NCBI GenBank assembly: GCA_020226215.1
Contig: CM035235.1
Coordinates: 2,501 to 66,500, forward strand
Reading direction: 5' to 3'
Length of the DNA: 64,000 nucleotides
Source: Sindora glabra
Taxonomy: Eukaryota; Streptophyta; Magnoliopsida; Fabales; Fabaceae
Under the pieces are notes generated by a model. The model had not been told where the DNA came from. It saw only the letters and a program-made list of their open reading frames with translations, and did not search any database. The position numbers were made by a program, and so were the translations under genes. Shown in pieces: positions 1 through 12,269 of this stretch (within the stretch, counting starts at the first letter, position 1; each line of letters begins with the position of its first letter).

Positions 1-415
1 ATAAACCCTAAACCCTAAAATCATAAACCCAAAAACCCTAAGCCTTAAAATCCTAAAACCTAAAATTTGAACCCTAAAAACCTGAACCTTAAAATCATAA
101 ACCCCGAACCTTGAAACCCAGACCCCATACCCCAGACCCTAGATCTCAAACCCTAAATCCCATACCCCAAACCTTAAACCACAAAACCCTAATACCTAAA
201 ACCCAAACCCAAAACCCCCAATCCCAAATCCTAAATCCCAAAAATGCCTAAAACTATAAAACCATCAACCACCAAATCCTAAATCTTGAATCCTAACACA
301 TCAACCCTAGACCCTTAATCTCAAAACCCTAACCCCCTAACCTCAAACTCTGAATCCCTAAATCATAAATCTTAAAATTCTAAAACCCTAAACCCTAAGA
401 CCCTAAGCCTTAACC
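1..415. repeat. Degenerate telomeric repeat tract (CCCTAAA-type)
   Basis: The first 415 bases are dominated by CCCTAAA and one- or two-base variants (CCTAAAA, CCCAAA, CCTTAAA, CCCCAAA), then change abruptly to AT-rich DNA. CCCTAAA is the C-rich strand of the plant telomere repeat. Reading it 5'->3' on the + strand at the left edge is the orientation expected at the left end of a chromosome. The repeats are too degenerate to be telomerase-fresh, so this is the proximal (old) part of a telomere or an interstitial relic. The window alone cannot separate the two. Confidence 0.85.
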
Positions 416-1500
416 CCTTTTTATGCCAAATAATAAATAATTATCTTTTCAAAAAATTATAGCCCATGTTTTATTGAATATTTTTTAAAATTTTAAGTTG
501 TTAAATTTTAAAATTTATTAGGAAATATTTATATTTAATTTAATAATTTCATTATGATATATATTTAATATACCTTAAAACTTATAGTTAATAATTACAT
601 TTAATTTGTGTGAATTTAATGCATTTTTAGAATTAATTTTTTCTAATTAAATTGTTCATTAATTATTATTGGCTTATAATTTGCTTATGAAAATAGTAAA
701 AAAAGGTTTTTAAGTAATAATTGAAAATTAAATTTTATATTAAAAATATATTATAATTATTTTTAAAATAAAAGGAAGGTTTATGTAAATTTTAAAAATA
801 GATGAAAATTCTATATAAGTTTTCAATACATGAAGGGAGGTCAAAAATAAATAGAAGGGAAATATGTATAAATTTTTAAAATAGATAGAAGGTCTGTATA
901 AATTTTCAATACTTAAAGAGAGGTCAAAGTATTTTTCTTTTATTTTTTTATAGTAGTAGCAATGGTTAAATTACAAAATGCATATATACGAAAATCAAAA
1001 ATCAAACCTTAGATGCGAAAGAATTACATAGCTCTCAATTAATACTTATAACTATTTTTTATTAATAGAAATTACTATTAATATTGACATAATATAAATG
1101 TAAAAAATCATTTACTATTTAATTAATTTGTAATTATTAACTAAAAACTATGGAAAACATTTTTTTCTTGCACTTTTTATACTCTTTTATGTTAATTTTT
1201 TAACTTCTATTAAATTTTATTGTGCTCCCTTAATTATTATTAAATTAATTGTAATATTATAACATTATAATTTCATAATTTTTTAAAGTTTAGTTAATAT
1301 TTCTTCTACTTAATTTCAAACTTGAAATAGTTAATATTATTGATAATTTAAAGATTCAATCTTATTAAACTACTTAATTGCATATTCTATTTTCAATTTT
1401 TATCATTCTATATCTCATGGATTATTTCTATTCTTTTTATTTATACTTGACATAATTTTTTCTTTTTTTATCAATGTTATTTACAAACCCAAGTACTAAT
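416..1500. other. AT-rich subtelomeric DNA, no gene seen
   Basis: No coding signal is visible. An imperfect tandem duplication occurs at about 780-846 and 862-928: each copy has a run like 'gtaaattttaaaa' followed by 'tttcaata' and ends in 'gaggtcaaa', with a period of about 82 bp. Otherwise I see only A/T homopolymers and low-complexity sequence. Confidence 0.5.
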
Positions 1501-1504
1501 GTTA

Positions 1505-2140
1505 CATTTGGTACAATGAAATAAGATGAAATGAGAATGAAAATAAAAAATAGAGTGATATTTCATATTTATGTTTGATTTGAAAAAAAATGGAATAGAT
1601 ATTCCATTTCATTTTTATATTTGGCATAATAAAATAATGTAAGAATGAAATAAAAAATGTTTAATTAATAGCAATAATATCCTTATTACAAAAATAATAA
1701 ATATTTTAATAAATAATTTATTATTATTAAAATATATGATATGATCGATGATAAAATTTGTCATGATTTAAATTTTATTATGGAAATTATAACTAATAAA
1801 AATTTTCTATAATAAAAAAATAAAAAATATAATTTCATAATTTTAATACAAAATATTTTTTGTAAAAAATACAAAATATCCTAATTTAAATTTTATTATT
1901 GAAAATATAGTTACTGAAATATATTAATAGAGAAATGTTTAAAAAATTATATTTTCTATTATATATTACTAAAGAGTAATATTAAAATATATAAAAAATA
2001 CAAAGCATACGTATGTTAAAAAATTATTTTATAAATGATGAAATGATTCATTCCATCACTTTTGCTAGGGAATGAAAATTTTATCATTTGGTAGAATGAC
2101 CATTCTCATTCTATTCTATTCCATCTAATTAAGCATATTC
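1505..2140. mobile_element. MITE-like element with imperfect inverted ends
   Basis: The left end contains 'agatgaaatgagaatgaaa'. The right end, read on the minus strand, contains the related 'gaatagaatgagaatgg', so the two ends are imperfect inverted repeats around a 600-bp AT-rich interior with no coding capacity. This is typical of a MITE. I could not fix the exact termini or a target-site duplication, so the superfamily is open. Confidence 0.4.
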
Positions 2141-2603
2141 TAATAGCACTACATAAAATTTCCATCTTTTATGGAAACTATAGAGTTTTATATAAATTTA
2201 AATTTTCATCATTTTTTAAATCTTTCATAACAACTTACAAGATAATACAACATAATTCATATTTTGAATAAATTACCTTCACATTTCTTAATATTTATAT
2301 TGATTTTAATTTAATTTTTATTCTTTTGTTTATATATTCTAAATTGACATTTATCCTTCATGCTAAACAAATAAATACATGTAGTTATAAATTATATCTT
2401 CAAGTGTGAAGTAAATTATCACAGTTACTATTGTAGAAAATTTTGAATAAAATACATTTCTTTAAATTAAAAAATTTATTCGAGATCAAATGTAGTTATT
2501 AATTTAAGTAAAAACTATTTTTTTTCCTTGCTATCAACTAAAATTTCATTCTAGGTTAGAATTATCAAAATTGACAAATACAATCCCAACATAAATTCTT
2601 TTA
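2141..2603. other. AT-rich flank of the hAT element
   Basis: No gene, repeat or regulatory element that I can support. It ends at the left target-site duplication of the hAT element. Confidence 0.4.
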
Positions 2604-3516
2604 CTGCAGGGTAGGACTGATCATCGGGTGGGTTAATTCGGTTTTAAACCGAGTTTTCCCCTACCGAAACAAGTCAGAGACCTAATTTCTAATACATGTG
2701 CCGACCGAATAATACTGCCCACCGAGTACAACCGTTTTTAGACAGTTTAATTTGGTTTAAAACAATTTAAATCGGGCTATTTTTCCCAATAAGCCCAAGT
2801 TAAAAATACAAACTTAAAAATGATTAAATCTGGTCAAATAACAAATGGCATACACACAATTAAAGGCTTAACAACACAGTAGGGACAGACAGCATACAAG
2901 GCCATCCAATATGTCAATATCTATTTATATTACTAAGATAAAATTCATAAAATTTAAAGTTATCATAATAGAAATATTATCCAGCAATCCAACAAGTTTG
3001 AAGTCAACATAATAACAAAAATATCAACAACAAAAATATAATTTGGATTCTCCAATTCTAATAATGAGAATTGACGTTGCTTCTACCAATTATGTGCCAA
3101 AAAATTCAGCTATACAAAAATTCTTCAGCCTATGAACCTGAAGTTGTGTGTAGCACTGTACTGATTGTTTTCTTTATACAGCCTTCTATCCACAGATTGT
3201 GCACCATCAAACTGTACCAAAAGCCTCAAAAAAAGCCAAAAACTGTGCAATGCCACAAATTATAATGTACCAGTGGCGTGATGTTACTCTTGTTAGATAG
3301 CCAGCACACCAAAAAATCGGTCCAGACTAGTTCTGTTTCAGTGAAAACAAATAAATAAACATAAACAATTATATGAACAAAAGACATAATTAAAAAAAAG
3401 TCCAATGAAATTAGAAATTCAAGGTGTATTTACTATTTCACTTACCAAAATATATACTTCAATATTTCACTACTTGCAGCAAAAATAAAAAACTGAACGT
3501 TTGGAACTAGGTTAGT

Positions 3517-3788
3517 TCAATCAACAACCATAGGCTGTGTCTGAGAGTTTGTTTCCCCCTCACTAGTTGCTCTATTTCCAGCACCCCCTCCCAAAATTTC
3601 TAGCACAAAATAGAATGAAGTAATATGTAATAAACTAAAGAATGAAGAACTATAAAATAAGCTAAAACAATTTTTAAAAATCTAAGTAATGAGTGGACAG
3701 ATTTACCTTGCTCTATTTCTTGACATAAGCCAAGCTCATCATCATCTTCTATGTTATGAATGTTAATCTGTGATGGCTTTAACTAATT
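3517..3788 (-). pseudogene. Cut-off C-terminal tail of the hAT transposase
   Basis: Downstream of the transposase stop the same frame continues with two closely spaced TAG codons, at the positions where hAT proteins usually have Gln and Trp. It then reads open through 'LKPSQINIHNIEDDDELG' to a good donor (CAAG/GTAAAT, intron 3,600-3,706). A second exon (about 3,517-3,599) keeps phase and ends 'TQPMVVD' plus stop at 3,517-3,519. Both stops are one transition from the expected codons: CAG to TAG (C-to-T) and TGG to TAG (G-to-A). The gene therefore once had about 55 more residues. Inferred by reading; no transcript evidence. Confidence 0.7.
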
Positions 3789-5876
3789 CTAAGTACATAT
3801 GAGGGCTTCAGTCATTTTTGCAGTGAGAGAGCTTCTAAAGGAATCTAACACTCTTCCTCCTGTGCTGAAGGCAAATTCCGAAGCTACAGTTGATACTGGA
3901 ACAGCAAGCACATCTCTTGCTAGTTTTGAAAGGATATCGAATCTTGATGCGTTAAGCTTCCACCATACCAAAATATTAAACTTTTCATCTTCAACTACAC
4001 ATGATTCATTCAGAAATATTTCCACTTCATTTCTTTCCTCTATTGTGTTCTTTTTCTTCAAATGAGACCTAAAAGCAGCAACTCTATGGGCATGGCTTTC
4101 AACAACAAATGAAATGTTATTTGCATCTTTAAGTTCTGACCCATCTTTTGTAGATGCACAAGGTTGGCCATATTCTTTTGAGTACCACTCATACATCCTC
4201 ACCAAGTCTTCTTTAACCTTTTTAACCATGGTTTGTGCCACAGTTTCCCCATAAATCTCCTCAAATGACCACATAATATAAGCCATTTTGTATCTAGGGT
4301 CTAGCACATTTGCTATAAATAAAAGAGGATTCATCTTTTCAATCTTACCCCAATACTTCTCATATTTAACCTTCATGTCCAATGCCATAACATGGAATAT
4401 CGAATCATTCATTTCATCCCCACTCCATTTTTTAATCTCACTTTCCACCAAAGCTAGATGGCTATATGCAGAATTTGATGTTACATACAAAGAACCAGAA
4501 AATAACAATGTAACATCATAAAAAACTTTGAGAAATTTTGCGAAAGCTCTAGCATTATCCCAATCAGCACTAGTTGGTGGCCCTATTTTCTTTGAATCCT
4601 CAATGAAATAGAGAGTGTAATCAGTATCATCTTCCTCTAATCGCTCAAAAGCTTTTTGAAATTTCTCTGCTGCTTCTAGCATTTTAAAGGTGGAGTTCCA
4701 CCTTGTAGGCACATCAAGACATACAAGTGACTTGTGAGAGATGTGTTCTTCTTCAATGGCTTGTTTGAACTTTGCTAACCTAGAGGGAGAAGATCTTACA
4801 TATCTTACTGCACTTCTAATTGCTGAAATAGAGTTATGGAGATCTTTTAAGCCTTCACTCACCACTAAGTTTAGGATGTGGGCACAACATCTCATGTGTA
4901 ACATTTCACCATCCATAACCAGCCCTTTCCTAGCACTAACTTTTTTCTTCAAATATGCTATTGCCCCATCATTGGAGCTAGCATTATCAACAGTAACAGT
5001 GAATAACCTTTTAATCCCCCACTCATTCATGCAACTCTCAACTTGTTTTCCTATGGTTTCTCCTTTGTGGTTTGGTACAAGGCAAAAATTAAGAATTCTT
5101 TTTTGCAATTGCCAATCATTATCTATAAAGTGAATTGTCAATGCCATGTAGTTCAAGTTCTGAATACTAGTCCAGCAATCAGTGGTAATACATGCCCTAA
5201 CACAATCAGACTTTAACAAGGCTTTCAATCTCCCTTTCTCCTCTATGTACATCTTCATACAATCTCTTCTAATGGTGTGCCTAGAAGGAACATTTAATTG
5301 TGGATGCAATCTTTTGCACATATATTTGAATCCATAACCCTCAATAACTCTAAAAGGCTGTTCATCACATATTATAAACACAGATATGGCTTTCCTACAC
5401 TCCTCTAAGCTATAAACGTGAGGGGCTGAACCTATCAAGGTTGTCCTATTAGATTTTGTTTCAAAATCTAGTACTTGTTGTTTAGGGTCATTCCTCAAAG
5501 CAAAAGGATATTTTGGACACTTAGGAATATGCCCTAACATGTTAGATGTACCATATTCCTTACTATCACACAAAAATCTGATTCCACAGTATATACATTC
5601 AGCAGTAGCTTCACTAACCTCCTCATCAGGCACTCTCTTAAAGTGATCCCAAGCAATGCTCCTTTTCCTAGTTGAAATTCCAGCAACTTTGTTGGCAGAT
5701 GGCTTCCTTTTCTTTGTCTTGGTTGTTGTTGCTGGTGGCTGCTTCTTTGCATCATATTCAGGTTGTTTTCCACTATCAGTTGTTACACTAGGTCCACTTG
5801 CAACATTTGTAGCAATTTTCTTTGCCCCACCAGTGGGTGGCTCACCAAGGTTGTCCTCCATGTAATAACCTACCAA
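3789..5876 (-). CDS. hAT transposase, BED zinc finger / RICESLEEPER-like
   Basis: Predicted DNA transposase of 695 codons inside the hAT element. A basic, Thr/Lys-rich N-terminus precedes a BED zinc finger at about residues 72-123 (Trp76; Cys94, Cys97, His116, Cys120). The RNase-H-like hAT core follows, with catalytic aspartates in TTDCWTS (Asp233) and TVDNASSND (Asp297), the RCCAHILNLV motif near 329-338, and DVPTRWNST near 388-396. The C-terminal dimerisation region is about 615-695. The first ATG lies just after TTGGTAG/GTT, which looks like a splice acceptor, so Met6 (MEDNLGEPP) is an equally likely start. The frame stops at 'EALICT', exactly where the family normally continues. Phe replaces the usual Ser in 'SEFAFSTGGRV'. 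Family assignment is firm; activity is doubtful because of the early stop. Confidence 0.9.
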   Translation of the reverse strand: MVGYYMEDNLGEPPTGGAKKIATNVASGPSVTTDSGKQPEYDAKKQPPATTTKTKKRKPSANKVAGISTRKRSIAWDHFKRVPDEEVSEATAECIYCGIRFLCDSKEYGTSNMLGHIPKCPKYPFALRNDPKQQVLDFETKSNRTTLIGSAPHVYSLEECRKAISVFIICDEQPFRVIEGYGFKYMCKRLHPQLNVPSRHTIRRDCMKMYIEEKGRLKALLKSDCVRACITTDCWTSIQNLNYMALTIHFIDNDWQLQKRILNFCLVPNHKGETIGKQVESCMNEWGIKRLFTVTVDNASSNDGAIAYLKKKVSARKGLVMDGEMLHMRCCAHILNLVVSEGLKDLHNSISAIRSAVRYVRSSPSRLAKFKQAIEEEHISHKSLVCLDVPTRWNSTFKMLEAAEKFQKAFERLEEDDTDYTLYFIEDSKKIGPPTSADWDNARAFAKFLKVFYDVTLLFSGSLYVTSNSAYSHLALVESEIKKWSGDEMNDSIFHVMALDMKVKYEKYWGKIEKMNPLLFIANVLDPRYKMAYIMWSFEEIYGETVAQTMVKKVKEDLVRMYEWYSKEYGQPCASTKDGSELKDANNISFVVESHAHRVAAFRSHLKKKNTIEERNEVEIFLNESCVVEDEKFNILVWWKLNASRFDILSKLARDVLAVPVSTVASEFAFSTGGRVLDSFRSSLTAKMTEALICT

Positions 5877-8181
5877 GTGCCAAGTTTTAATAATAATAAA
5901 ATAGATTGTAAAACCATAAAGAAATTCAAACTCATATTATAAACATCATTCACAACTTACACAGCAAATGACAATAAAAAGGCCTACTTATTAACATCCT
6001 TCACAACTTACACAGCAAATGACCACATATTATGAACCTTAACAGAAAATAATTAGATGTTTACCATTAAATTAAAGATTCCAGCCATATGAATAACTCT
6101 TTCAAAATCCAATATAGCCAAGGACCAAGGTAGATTTGCGCTCTGATTTCAAGTTAAGCAGGAAATAAGTTTAGATTCCTATGTATATGAAAATAGAGTA
6201 GAACTAAATCAAGAAAGTCTCCAAGTATGAAAGCAATATCATCATATCATACATGGAAACACAAAGTGAGGAAGTGAAGCTAAGCCTGTTGACCATTATG
6301 AATTCTTGAATACTTTCAAATTAGAGATAGCTATTGGTGATTCGTTAAAATGCTTATAACTTAGCTATGTGTGTATAAATAAGTCTCAACTCATTAAGAT
6401 ATAAAGAAAAGTAATTAAACAAAAAAAAAGAATAGACTGTATCTCCTTCACGCATAAAGGCAAGACAAAAATTACAGGGCTAATTCAAATCTTGAGGCTC
6501 TTGTGATAAAAACAGGACACACAGACTTCACTCACCACTATACCAAATTCAGAAAAACAGGACACATAGACTTATTAATAAACAGTACACACAGATCAAA
6601 AAGATTGAAGATTTGAACAATTTTGCAAAGATGGCTATGGATTATTGCCATTTTTTGCGAACAACATAGAATGTTTAATAAAGAAGTAGCATTCTGGATG
6701 AGTTTCCATTTCTCTAGGTTTCAACTTGTATTTTAGAATAAACAATAGCTGTTTTTTCTTTTCCTCTTGGGCAAGCTAATTGGTTCCAACATTAATGTTT
6801 TATTATGACATCAGAAGATTAATTGGTATTGAGATATCTCATTCAAGAGTTGAGAGAGAGAAATTCAATAACCCTACGAAAGTGATCAAATCAAGCATGA
6901 AATGGAAGACAAATAGGTGGGGCTCCCATGAAGCAAAAGTTGCACCGTAAAAAGGAAGAGTCTAAAGTTACACACAACAAGTCTCCAAAATTACATAAGC
7001 ATCCTGTTATTGGAAAAACAATATATATCTTTCTCTTGCTTCAAATTTCAAAGTAACAATCATTCTGTTATTTCATGAAAAATTAAAAAGAGAGAGAGAA
7101 GGCAACAATCTAATAATAGAGACTCATTACACTGAGAAATTTTTTTCATTAATAATTCAATTTTGAACTAAGAATATCAACAGCACATATTTCTAATGAA
7201 CATGTTTACCATTTAGCACATATTCGAAACCAAATTTAGCCCAATATCAGAAGTAATATCAGAAGCAAAACCAATATTTAGGAAAAAAATAGAGCAAATT
7301 AAATAAGATAAATTTACGCAAGCATGCAAGCAATACAAAAAAAAAACCCAAATAGATAAAGGATTGACGCAAGATAGTACCTTTCTTGTTCAAAGCAAGG
7401 AAAAATTCAATCTGGACTTTCGCCGAACATGCAAAAGCAAACAAGGAACCTTGCGGATTCAAACAACTAGTCTCTTCTATTCTTTGTGCGAAGTGCAAAC
7501 TGTGAACAAGTTATCGTCCTTTGGCTTTAGAGTGAAGAAGCAGAGTGTTAAAAATAATAATGATTACAGAATCGAAAGAAAAGAGAAAACGTAATCATTT
7601 CATAGTAAATCATATACCTTAGTAATTTTGACCAACCTCCGTCTCAGCGTCGATCTTCTCCTCAGTTGTACCGAACATTCTCATTCTTAGATCGGGCGCA
7701 CTCGTTCAATAGTATCAGGAGGGTGTGAGATCACCGATGGGGCAATGAGGGAGTGGGAGGAAGCAGACGGAGCTCTGCTAGGGTTTGGGGAAAAAATCGA
7801 ATGGGAGGAGAGAGTAGAACACTCTGGAATATCTCTGCTCTCTGGCTTGTTCGAAAAAGGCTTTAAGAAAAAGGCCAAATCAGCCTTAAAACGACGTCGT
7901 TTGGTGTGTTTGGTGAGCAGAGACGAGAGAGACAGAGAGCGTTTTTCTTGCTGCGGTGCTGCCAAGTTCATACGCCGTCGTTTAATGTTAATTTCGGTCG
8001 GACACGGTTTAAGTTGATTAGCACTTCAATTGCTCGTTTCAAACCGATTTCATTTTTTTTGCCAACAAATTCACCCGCCACCGACTGTTGGGCTTTATGA
8101 ACCGATGTTAATCACATGTTTTTGAATTAATTCGGTCGGTTTTTAGCAGTTGGGCAATTTTTGAACACCCCTACTGCAGGG

Positions 8182-9540
8182 TACATTAAAAGAATAAGAT
8201 GTGTGCAGACAATAATAAATGACTAAAATTGTTACTTCCGAGAAAGCTTAGGTGTGAAATTGCTTTTACCTTAAAAATAATAAGAAATAAAAATTTTGGT
8301 GCAAGGTCACTGCTTTTTCCTTAAAAAAAAGTAGGAAATATAAATTATCATCATCTATTGATAAACATTTTAATTTATTTAAAATGCTTCTATGATAGAA
8401 ATAAAATATATAATATTATATTTATACTATTTAGTATATTATTAGTGTATGAATTAAAATAACATCATTTGTTAAAAAGCATTATTTATTATTCCATTTG
8501 GAACTACCTTATAATTATTGTCCTCTAAGATTTCAATTTGTAAATTAAACCAACTATTAATTGCTTTAGATGATTGGGACCACGACATCACTAACCTAAT
8601 TTATCCCCTTACTTTATAGAATTTGTGGATTTTAAAGCGTCATGTGTGTTTTAACTCTATTTTGCATTTGGGGATGGAAGTTTTGCCTTAAAATAACTGA
8701 GGCAACTTTTTATTTTTTATTTAAAATAAATAGTTAGATTTTTTATAATTTTTAAAAAAATTTAAAAGAACTTTGAAAATTATTTTTTAACGTGTTATTA
8801 TTTCTTAAATTCAGAGCCTTACATTTTTTTAATCAACGTCTATAATTTTATATTTTACTCTCTCCAAGTAAAGTCGGGAGGAAGAAATCTAAATATTACA
8901 AACTTTCAATTTTTTATTATCTTTCAAGTTAGGCAAGATTTCCGATTTCCATACCTTAAAAGCCTTTTCAGAGCACAGACACTTTACTTGATAAATTCAT
9001 AAAAGGGAATGACCAAATTGCGCCACTTGTTTCAAAATAATCGCCTCAAACTTTCTCAACACTTTTTTTTACCAATTTATAATTTATAATAAACTCCAAT
9101 TTAAATGGATGTAAAAAACTATACATAATTTATCTTAATTATTTAATATAATCAAATTAATTATCATCTTAACTCTTGAATACAATTAAATCAATAAATT
9201 AATGTTAATTATAATTTTTAAAAAATTAATCACAAGATAACTCAATATATTAATAATATACTCAAAAAAATTTCCTTTCTTATTAATAAAATTTATATTT
9301 TAGTTAATTTGATATCTCTAAATTCATAATATATTGCAAAATAACATAAAAAATATTACTGTTTTTTATGTATAATTTATATAAATATTATTATTTTTAA
9401 AGAGCCCAACGTTATAACCCATGATTATTTTAAAAGTAAAAATAATTATAAAATAATGTTTTTTAATAGACGTTTAAGTTGGGTGATTAAAATTTTTTTC
9501 TTATTTAAGCACCGTCAATAATTAACCCTTATCTAGCATG
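8182..9540. other. AT-rich intergenic DNA
   Basis: No coding region or confident repeat is seen. It contains short A/T runs only. Confidence 0.4.
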
Positions 9541-9544
9541 ATCA

Positions 9545-9965
9545 AAAACAAGATTTCATTTCATTTTAAAATGAATTTCTTTTTAATATGGTATTTGGAT
9601 TTAAATAAAAAGATATTTCATTTTATTTCATTTCATTTACAATTTTTATTTTAATTACAACTTTACCAATATGAAATTCAACTAATTTTGTAAGGATTTC
9701 ACTAGAATTTATTTTATTTGACCTAAAAATTATATTATATAAATAATTTACCTTTTTTCTACTATTATATTTACTATGATATAATCAAAATTTACTTTTT
9801 AATTGATTTCTATGTATTTTTTAATATATTACTAAGAAAATAATTCATTTACAAATGAATTAAAATTATTATTTTTAATAAAGTTGTCAAATAAAAAATT
9901 TATTTGTAAATGAATTGAAATTATTTATATTAAAATAAAATGAAATCAATTCTAGAAAAAGTATA
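9545..9965. mobile_element. Possible MITE with short inverted ends
   Basis: The left side carries 'gatttcatttcattttaa'. The right side, read on the minus strand, carries 'gatttcattttattttaa'. These are near-identical inverted segments about 400 bp apart with a non-coding AT-rich interior. No target-site duplication could be set, and AT-rich DNA gives chance matches, so this is a weak call. Confidence 0.3.
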
Positions 9966-10359
9966 TGTCAAACTAACCCTAGGGAAAAAATCAATCTAAT
10001 ACTGTTTGTTACAATTTATTACAACAAAGTACCCTAAGCTAACTTTTTTTCATTTAAGTATACCCACAATAATAATTTATCATGATACCCAAAAGAAAAA
10101 ATAACACACTTACAGCACGTCTCAGGATAAATAAAAGTATCGAAACAAAAATCTCTTTTATCACATATTAAAATTAGAGAATTTTTAATTTTATAAAAAT
10201 AAAAATAAAAGACTAAAAACTTATAAGAATTAACATTGGAAAATTTTTAATTGTATAAAAATGAAATTAATGTAAAATTTTAATTATAAATAAAATTAAT
10301 AAAAATTCAATTTTTAAGGTTAAAATAAATTTTTATTTAATATAAAATATTGCTATTTA

Positions 10360-10990
10360 TAGATCAAAGAGTAACATACTATTCTTTGAAAGTTTAATTG
10401 TTAACAAAATTTTATTTATCTTTTTATTTTGAGTTTTTAGTCGATGTTATTATTTGAAGATAAAACATCATAATATAACTGTTTAGTCTATAAATAGTAA
10501 CATACTATTCTTTAATAGTTTTATTATTAATGAGAATACATTTATCTAATTATTTTGAGTTTTTGATTAATGTTATTATTTGAAGATTAAATAGTAACAT
10601 ATTATTTTTTGACAATTTAGTTCTTAATGAGACTTAATTTATCCATTTATTTTAAATTTTTAGTTAATGTTACTGTCCGAGTACCAAATAGTAATATGTT
10701 ATTATTCGGTTTATAAATAGTAACTTATTATTCTTTGACAATTTTATTATTAATAAGACTTAATTTATCTCTTTATTTTAAATTTTTTATTTGCAAATGT
10801 CAGTATTTTGAATTTATCATAATGTTGGTTAATGTTACTAATATTCTTTGGCACTTTTGTTATTAATGAGATTTAATTTATCTATTTATCTTATATTTTT
10901 AATTGATGTTACTGTCCAAATATCAAATAACATGTTACTATTTTGCTTGCAAATAGTATCATATTATTCTTTGATACTTTTGTTGTTAAC
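10360..10990. repeat. Diverged tandem repeat, about 115-125 bp unit
   Basis: About five to six degenerate copies share the order 'aatagtaacatattattctt', then 'gttattaatgag', 'ttaatttatct', and 'ttagttaatgttactgtc'. Copies begin near 10,365, 10,492, 10,590, 10,728, 10,835 and 10,945. Some copies are shortened. No coding content. The array looks like an old minisatellite or an internal repeat of an unrecognised element. Confidence 0.6.
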
Positions 10991-12269
10991 AAAATTATTA
11001 TGGTACAATTAGATATTAAAAGAATTGAAAAGCAAAAATTTGATGTGAGATTTAAATGAATTTGAATTAAGAAAAATAAGGTCAAAGTTGGTAAAATAAC
11101 AAAAAAAATAAAGAAAAATTAAAAAAATTTATTGAAAAAAGCCTCTTTTTTTTATCCAAAGTGGGCTTTGGCATTTTGCAAAAGCATAGATTTCAAAAAA
11201 ATTATATAAAATTGACATATAATTTGCTCCAATCGGACAGTCAAACATAAAATTATGATTATTCAAAGCTTTAAAATCAATCTATACATTTTCAGTCAAA
11301 TGGACCCCATCAAAAATCATATGAAAACGAATAAAAATGAGTATATGCAAAAATTAATTAATTAATCATGGAGTTATACCTTTCTAAAGTTACTGATTCA
11401 TAATTACATTCTCATGATTAAAAAAAAGATATTTTAAGAATATAATAATGATAATTCATAAAAATAATACCTATTTGATAAAAATTAGTACTAACATCTC
11501 TTTGAAAGGAAATTCAAGAAGTAGTACCACAATACAATTACTAATAAATTAACTTAAGCCATTAAGTAAATGATATAAAATGATGATTAAAGTACAAATT
11601 GTATCACTACCATCAATATTTATATGTATATATGTATATATGTTTGTATGTATAATTTATACAATTTTTTAAAATATTTCATGTTTATCATTCTTGTCAT
11701 TTTATCAAAGTTGACAATTTAAATTCTTATGTTAAATTTATGTCTCATCAAAAATTATTGATATTTTGATTAAGTTCTACCTAAATTCTATTTAAATAAA
11801 TGAGGAAAAACATCAAATTATTATCAAAAAGATCTTGTTAATATCAAATTAATACTAAAGGATTTTCTTGCATCAATTTAATATTAATTTCAAATTTTCC
11901 ACTTCAAATTAGTACTAAAAGATTTTTTATGCTAATTTAATATATAAAAATATTGCAAAAATCAAATTAATACTAATCTGAGGTGAAATTTTTGAAATTG
12001 ATGTAAGAAAATCTTTTAAAAAGTTTTCAATATTTATACTAAATTAATGTAAAAAAATTAGTATTAATTTAATATCCACTAAATCTTTTAAGTAGTAGTT
12101 TGATAATTTTTTTTAAATAATATTTATGTCATAGTGGATTAAAAATTAACAACCTTCCCTTAATGCAATTACTTCTTGTTTAACTTTATTACAATTGAAA
12201 TTGATATTAATTGTTATAATTATATTTGTTAGCCAGTACTTTTAGTAATATATTAGCACTTGATATATC
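10991..12269. other. AT-rich intergenic DNA
   Basis: No gene recognised. Around 11,820-12,090 short related phrases such as 'aaattaatactaa' recur in both orientations, which suggests old repeat debris but not a definable element. Confidence 0.35.

Larger units (their letters stand above)
2604..8181 (-). mobile_element. hAT-superfamily DNA transposon with 8-bp TSDs
   Basis: The element proper runs 2,612-8,173 (5,562 bp). It is bounded by identical 8-bp direct repeats CTGCAGGG at 2,604-2,611 and 8,174-8,181, the hAT hallmark. The termini are short imperfect inverted repeats: TAGGACTGATCATC on the left and, read inward from the right, TAGGGGTGTTCAAA. Subterminal copies of CCGACCGAAT and its complement lie at about 2,702 and 8,130. 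The transposase gene is inside on the minus strand. The 7.1-8.1 kb segment upstream of it would be the promoter and 5' UTR side and shows no coding match. The perfect TSD suggests a fairly recent insertion. Confidence 0.92.

Noticed and set aside
3071..3265. 64-codon plus-strand frame in the hAT element
   Set aside because: No domain, biased composition, and it lies in the non-coding 3' part of an element whose gene is on the other strand.
7259..8100. Several 64-94 codon frames on both strands upstream of the transposase
   Set aside because: They overlap each other in different frames, show no hAT or other motif, and correspond to the GC-richer leader/promoter side of the element.
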